A stretch of DNA of 64,000 bases from Triangularia verruculosa (taxonomy: Eukaryota; Ascomycota; Sordariomycetes; Sordariales; Podosporaceae): positions 62,001-126,000 of the forward strand of contig MU863909.1 of assembly GCA_033296885.1 (NCBI GenBank). The letters run 5' to 3'. Both the position numbers and the translations under genes were made by a program. Shown piece after piece: positions 59,301 to 64,000 of the stretch; positions within the stretch are counted from its first letter, which is position 1; each line of letters starts with the position of its first letter. The notes beneath the pieces are model-generated. The model saw only the letters and a program-made list of their open reading frames with translations, was not told the origin of the DNA and ran no database searches.

Positions 59301-60289
59301 AGCGGCCGGGCAAAGCGAAAAGAACCTTTGAAGATTCTGGAGACCATACAATGCCATCTACTGCAATCGAGTCACAGTCAAGCCAACCTGTCGAGATCCC
59401 GGACACCCAAGACGCCTTCACCACCATGGCCATGCACTCGGAACGGATGAAGCCTGTGGTTGCATGCTTCAAGTCCACCCCCAGCTCCGTCGTCCACTTT
59501 ATCCAGGTCTTGGTGACCGAATGCATGATCTCCTGGGGGCGAGCCACCGACAACACTCGTTCGTACGAGCCAAAATCCGAAAGCAGGGTTCCCAAATATG
59601 CTTTCAAACTCCTGCTATGGAAGAACAACTACGATGCGACTATCAACAGGAACTGGAGACCATGGAACAAGCGCATCGAGCCAGACGAGGACCAGTTCAT
59701 GTTCTACATTTGCACCAAAGCTACAAACGGCATCTGGATCAACGGCGAGCCAGTGCGTTCGTACCTGAATGAGCAAAAGAGGTCTGACGGTCCCTACAAG
59801 TACTGGGTGCCACTCTACGACGGTGACCGCATCTCCGTCTGGCAGACCCTCAACGGCGAGTCTAAGACCGAGCTCACCTTCCGCTGCGTCTGGGGCGGCA
59901 GCGCCAAACCTCGTCCCAGCTATGGTCATCAGGCAATTCCAACACTGGTCGACACCGACACCGCCAACAGGCTCGACCAGCTATGCGACAAGATTGAGCG
60001 GAAAATGCGCAGTTTGAACGAGCACGACCTTTGTATGGAAGAGGCTGAGTACGACGCGAACGAGCGGCACAAGCATATCGAACGTGAGCGGGAGAAATCA
60101 CGGCAATTCGAGAAACTGAGGAGGCAGGCGGACCGGGGAGGGAGGAGGCCCAGTCCGATGCCGGGGATTACGTACGGAGATTCTTCGTCCACCCCGGCGA
60201 TGTGGACGAGCCAGTTTAGAGGGGGGCCGCCGGTCTTTAGGAGGCCGAGTCCGACCGCCTCGGAGTTGCTGAGGGCTGCAAGGTACTAA
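56343..60289 (+). CDS. RAD53: DNA-damage checkpoint kinase Rad53/Cds1 (FHA-kinase-FHA)
   Basis: Four exons (56343-56379, 56460-57151, 57215-57553, 57608-60289) encode 1249 residues. An SQ/TQ cluster opens the protein (Gln9, 12 and 15). FHA1 spans about 100-200 with FGR (115-117), SNSHFR (135-140) and STNGT (155-159). The kinase domain (about 300-570) has the G-loop at 302-312, Lys327, Glu347, HRD 421-423, DFG 443-445 and APE 468-470, followed by a basic fungal insert. A second FHA-like domain lies near 975-1110, with WGRA near 999 and TNGIW. Two FHA domains mark Rad53 (Neurospora mus-59), effector of Mec1/ATR in the replication and damage checkpoint. The C-terminal ~130 residues are basic. 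The third intron is a stop-free 54-base intron between the alphaC helix and PNIV. Confidence 0.95.
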
Positions 60290-61589
60290 TGATCTTTGCC
60301 AAGGGTCCGCTGTGGCCAAGATTTGGATGCTGCTGCTGCTGGTTTTGTCGTTTTGTGTTGGAGAAAAACATGATACCCGGCGAGATAAGTACTTCTTTTT
60401 TTTTTCTTGCAACTGTTGGAAGCTTGGCAAGAACAGCATACGCATATGCATTACACAATCATACACATCACACACACTGTCGTTTACGGTAAACTTGTTG
60501 GGGAAGGGTTTCAATATCTTTTTAGGGGAGAAGAGAGGGTAGCATTAGACCGTCTCTGCTTTGTTTTGTATCGCTATATATCTTCTGGTCTTGGAAGGCG
60601 AGGAAGGCTGGGTGGTATTGGCGCAAATCATATACACGTTTTTTTATATTCCTACCTGTTTCTCTTTGAGTTATTAGTTTTCAGTGGATGGGATCGGAAC
60701 TGATAGGATTTTGTGTTGTGTTTTCCATCTATTCCTGATATTTCTGGAGATCTATATTCTTATTTCTGGAGATGGGGACATGGTGAATAGCGCTAGGAGA
60801 GTTTGTTGGGGAATGGTTTGGATGGAGTTTGCAGCTACACAAGGAGATGGCAGGGGCAGAGAGAGGGAGGAACAAGGAACCGTGTAAAATACTAAGAAAA
60901 TATAATATAGATATCAGATGAGATGTTATCTAGATGATCTTAATAATGTGTGTTTTTGGTTTTTGAGAACCCTTCATAGCACCCCCGGTGTGATACTTCA
61001 AGTGCAAAGTCCAACCACCGCAAGGCCAGATGAGAATTCTGTTAACTAGACCTTCGTTTACTTTCAGTGACAACTCGGCCGAAGGTCAATTGACCAATCG
61101 CAGGACCACCACGGACCCAAAGAACAACCTACTACACCACGGTGACTGTGAGATTTGTGTTACATTTGCTGGAGGATGGCTCCTTGGTTTTTCTTCCTGA
61201 TACATTTTGCCTTCTATTTAGGTGAACAGGTTCATATCCCTACACAGCTATAGTCCAGTTCTCATGAAGAGGTTTTAAAAACGGGCTTATGTCTCTTGCT
61301 CATTCTCAACCGCGTAAGACACCGGCGCCAACTATATGATACACCCTATACTTACCCTCTCTAGACACGTCTTTAAACTGACGAAATCCACCCCATTTCG
61401 CGAAGTACATCCATCTTCCCACCAGACACCCTTTTTGTTTCTGTTTTACACCTTAAAACCGGCATAACACCCCTATTCCCACACCCACCTCTCTCTCTCT
61501 GGCCATTTTCTGCCTCTTTAACGTTCTGTCGCATCCCACAACTCCAAACACATACCCACTCTTCACTCCTATTCCAACCCAACCCCCCT
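60290..61589. other. Convergent 3' intergenic region
   Basis: About 1.3 kb between two stop codons, with T-rich and AT-rich stretches, especially near 60890-60960. No gene is supported. Confidence 0.5.
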
Positions 61590-63812
61590 CTACTCACCAA
61601 ACCCCTCAATCCTCCACGCCAACTCGCTACCCACCTCCACCACTCTATCCTCATCCTCCGCAAACATCGCATCAAGCTGACTCATCCGCCTCACCACCCC
61701 ATCCTGTAACAGGCCCCCTTTCAAAGACAAAGAAACCCCATCATCACCAACCCCCCACACCCCATTACTCCTCATCCTCTCCCACGCCTCCGCAAGCCCA
61801 TCTGCGTCGGGAATAAGCACTCCCCCCTCAGACTCCCCATCACCGTCATCCTCAACGTACCGAAATCGAAGCTCCTCCGACCTCTTTCGTTTAGCTGCGC
61901 TGGTGCTGCTGTTGTTGCCGGGGTAACGGAAAGGGGTATCTGCACTAGAAACATTAAAGGCCTCCTCAGCAATGACTGGAGGGTATGTTGAAAGGGGTGA
62001 CTTGATCGAGGTGGGGTCGAAAGATTCGGACGAGATAGCAGTAGGAAGAGCAAACCCGCTGTGCCGTTTACTACGCCGGGGTGGTGTTTGAGGAGGTGGG
62101 CTGGGCGAGAGGCCTAGGTCTTGGTTCATCCTGGCTTCAGCCTCTGGGTTGTGTGAGAAGAAGAGGGCGGATAGGCCTTTTGTGATTGGGGTGGTAGGCG
62201 GGCTAGTCGAGGCTGGGGTGGTGGTCTTTGATCTGCGGTCCGATCTGCGGTCCGATCTGCGGTCCGATCTGCGGACTTGGTTTTTTGTGGTGGTAGAGAG
62301 TGTAGAATAGATATTGTCTATCGGCTTGAGGGCGCAGATAGGAGAATCAACCAGAGGGGGGGGCCGTTGCCGCTTGGGGTGGTTCGACAGAGTGTCATTG
62401 TTGTTGGGACCACTCTGATCGTAAGCAGAATTAGGTTTCTGGGGAGCGTTTTCCTGGTTCTTCTGTTGTGCTAGGTAGTCGGTGACAGCCCAGTGCATAG
62501 GCTCCATGCTCAAGCTCGACAGGGAATCCTCATTAGAGCTCGCTGCTGGAGAACCCTCTTCTTGGTAGCTCCCCTCTGGCCCAGGGCTATTGTCGACCCT
62601 GTCTCCACAGAGTGGTGATGCTTTCAGAGCGGCCAAGTGTAACTGCGATATGCCATCCCGCTTTTTGCGTGGCACGGGCCTGTCTCTACCATACCTCCGT
62701 TTCCCGTGGGTTTCGCCGGGATATCTGCAATGTCGGCGGCCCTCGCCCTTATACGCACGACTCTCTGCTTCGCTTGGGCTATAACCTCCGTGCTCAAAGG
62801 GTGTCGGGCGTACGTCAGCTGAGCCATTGGTTGAGGGGGTGGTTTCGTTGGTCTGGCTGGAATTCGATCGAGAGCTGGGCCCCGCGGAACGATGGGTGTA
62901 GGTACGCCCTTTCCTCTCATAAACCCTAGCAGGGAGTTCCTGAACCCTTCTACCTCCTCGGCTTTCCTCTCGTAACATTTCTTGCCGCTGAACTTTTTTA
63001 TCCAGACTTGCCACAATCAAGCTTTCTCTGCTTATTTTTCTTATCTGCCTTCTTGTCTCTCTGTGCTCAACACATTGAGAACAGAAATTGTTACTGGTAG
63101 GTATCGGCATCTCAGACTTAGCCGATGCATGGTGCATTTTGGAGCGTAATACGCCGCATCCTTTGCACCACACGTACGGATATTGACCGGTTTCAACTCC
63201 CTATAGAAAATAGTCAGCAGCTTGCATTTGAATATCAGTGCTCAGACGAAATTCAAGCGCCTCAGAACAGAACTGCAGTGGTGTTGGGATGAGATTCAAG
63301 GTCCCAAACGCTCAGAACCTAGACAGCCTGATGTTTGAATGATGAGCAAATGTTCAAGAAAACAAGCGCCCCGAAATAATACAGTATTCCGGTAGAAGTG
63401 CTCAGATGAAATAAGAGTATCAGCATGAACAGCAACTTTGCTGTACGGGTGTTGTAATGGGGGATAGATACAAGGAAAGCTCAATGACTCACAGGCTGCT
63501 TCCACTGGAGCCCATGCTGCTTACGACATGAATTACACAAGCTGCTTCTGTCCTCTTCGTCCGCGGCGTGGAGTTGCTGGTAGGCTTCACCACGCACTTG
63601 CCCGCACAGGCAACACCTATGCAACTTGGCCGGAGGGACAAGAGGTGTGGTGGCAACGGGGACAGTTTCATCCCCGGACGAAGTTCCCTTCTTATGATAG
63701 GTGGCTTCCTGGCCCTGGGTTGCTTTTAGGCGGCTCCGGCGTGAGCTAAGAGAATCAAAGTTAGTTATAAGGGAGAAACACGCGAAGGATGTACTGACAG
63801 CTTTGGTTCCAT
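61590..63812 (-). CDS. Fungal protein with four CxxC pairs and a basic, disordered body
   Basis: Three exons in minus order (63799-63812, 63493-63745, 61590-63200) encode 625 residues. The N-terminal 140 residues hold four cysteine pairs: Cys49/52, Cys75/78, Cys101/104 and Cys129/132. These could bind two zinc ions, and they are completed only when exons 2 and 3 are joined (phase 0, after Pro89). The body is Ser/Pro/Arg-rich with KRKRSEE-type nuclear-signal motifs and four tandem SDRR-like units. A more ordered Trp/Leu-rich segment closes the protein. The first coding exon is only 14 bases, supported by a GTCAGT donor and an AACTAAC branch point. I do not recognise a characterised homologue. 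A nuclear, zinc-binding regulator is a plausible guess, and no DNA-binding family fits the cysteine spacing with confidence. Confidence 0.8.
62230..62275. repeat. 12-base tandem repeat encoding SDRR units
   Basis: Nearly four copies of a 12-base unit (gatctgcggtcc on the plus strand) are almost identical. On the minus strand they encode repeated Ser-Asp-Arg-Arg inside the CxxC protein. The near identity of the units suggests recent expansion, and copy number may vary between strains. Confidence 0.85.
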
Positions 63813-64000
63813 CTCAGTCAAGCAAATGCCAACAGCGGCAACGATTCAAAAGTGCTGAGTTGGATGACAGGGCGAGAAAGGCCGTGGTGCTCGTGGTTGA
63901 AAAGGTGAAAGTGAGGAGCGGTAGCAGGATCAACTGACCCGCTTGAGTAGTTTCAAATCGTGCGATGGAAAGAACTCTGCTCGGATGACGACTAAGCCAT

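Noticed and set aside
1..64000. Transposons, CRISPR arrays, phage or bacterial operon signals, heavy RIP
   Set aside because: No transposase or reverse-transcriptase motifs, no spaced direct repeats, and base composition is not strongly AT-biased in any long stretch.

Overview
This window is nuclear DNA from a filamentous ascomycete (Pezizomycotina), most likely a Sordariomycete. Genes are split by short introns (about 50-360 bases) with GTRNGT donors, CTAAC/CTGAC-like branch points and YAG acceptors. The proteins are typical of this group, including Rad53 with two FHA domains, a Caf120/Skg3 PH protein and a DUF726 protein. There are no operons, bacterial promoters, CRISPR arrays or intact transposons. 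I assign 20 protein genes, and in each multi-exon model the splice sites restore a single reading frame.

Layout. 2.5-10.3 kb: an RRM RNA-binding protein (+), a ChaC-type gamma-glutamylcyclotransferase (-), a penta-EF-hand protein (+) and a metallo-beta-lactamase-fold protein with an eroded metal site (-). 13.4-20.2 kb: a zinc-finger/RING-like protein (+), a 2-oxoglutarate/Fe(II) oxygenase (-) and a one-pass membrane protein (+). 20.8-30.4 kb: the RAD51 recombinase (+), nucleoporin Nup120 (+), retromer Vps26 (-) and ribosomal protein L9/uL6 (+). 31.6-37.2 kb: a cysteine-rich cell-surface membrane protein (-), V-ATPase subunit H (+) and acylphosphatase (+). 37.7-51.3 kb: four genes on the minus strand, namely a DUF726/TMCO4-type hydrolase, Utp23, a mitochondrial PP2C phosphatase and Caf120. 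56.3-63.8 kb: the checkpoint kinase Rad53 (+) and a fungal protein with four CxxC pairs (-).

The genes are mostly housekeeping and do not form a metabolic cluster. A loose theme is genome maintenance: Rad51, Rad53 and the Nup84-complex member Nup120 lie within 40 kb. Neighbours often alternate strand, giving convergent pairs with 0.4-1.3 kb between stop codons and divergent pairs with 1.4-5 kb between start codons.

The most distinctive feature is exon architecture. I infer a 5-base internal microexon in the gamma-glutamylcyclotransferase gene, 12-base and 13-base exons in the acylphosphatase gene, a 19-base exon in the EF-hand gene and a 14-base first exon in the CxxC gene. Two short introns, in RAD53 and UTP23, are multiples of three and free of stop codons, so their retention would make full-length variant proteins. 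I found no convincing new multi-gene system. Intergenic stretches, the longest being 5 kb upstream of RAD53, contain nothing I can call a gene.
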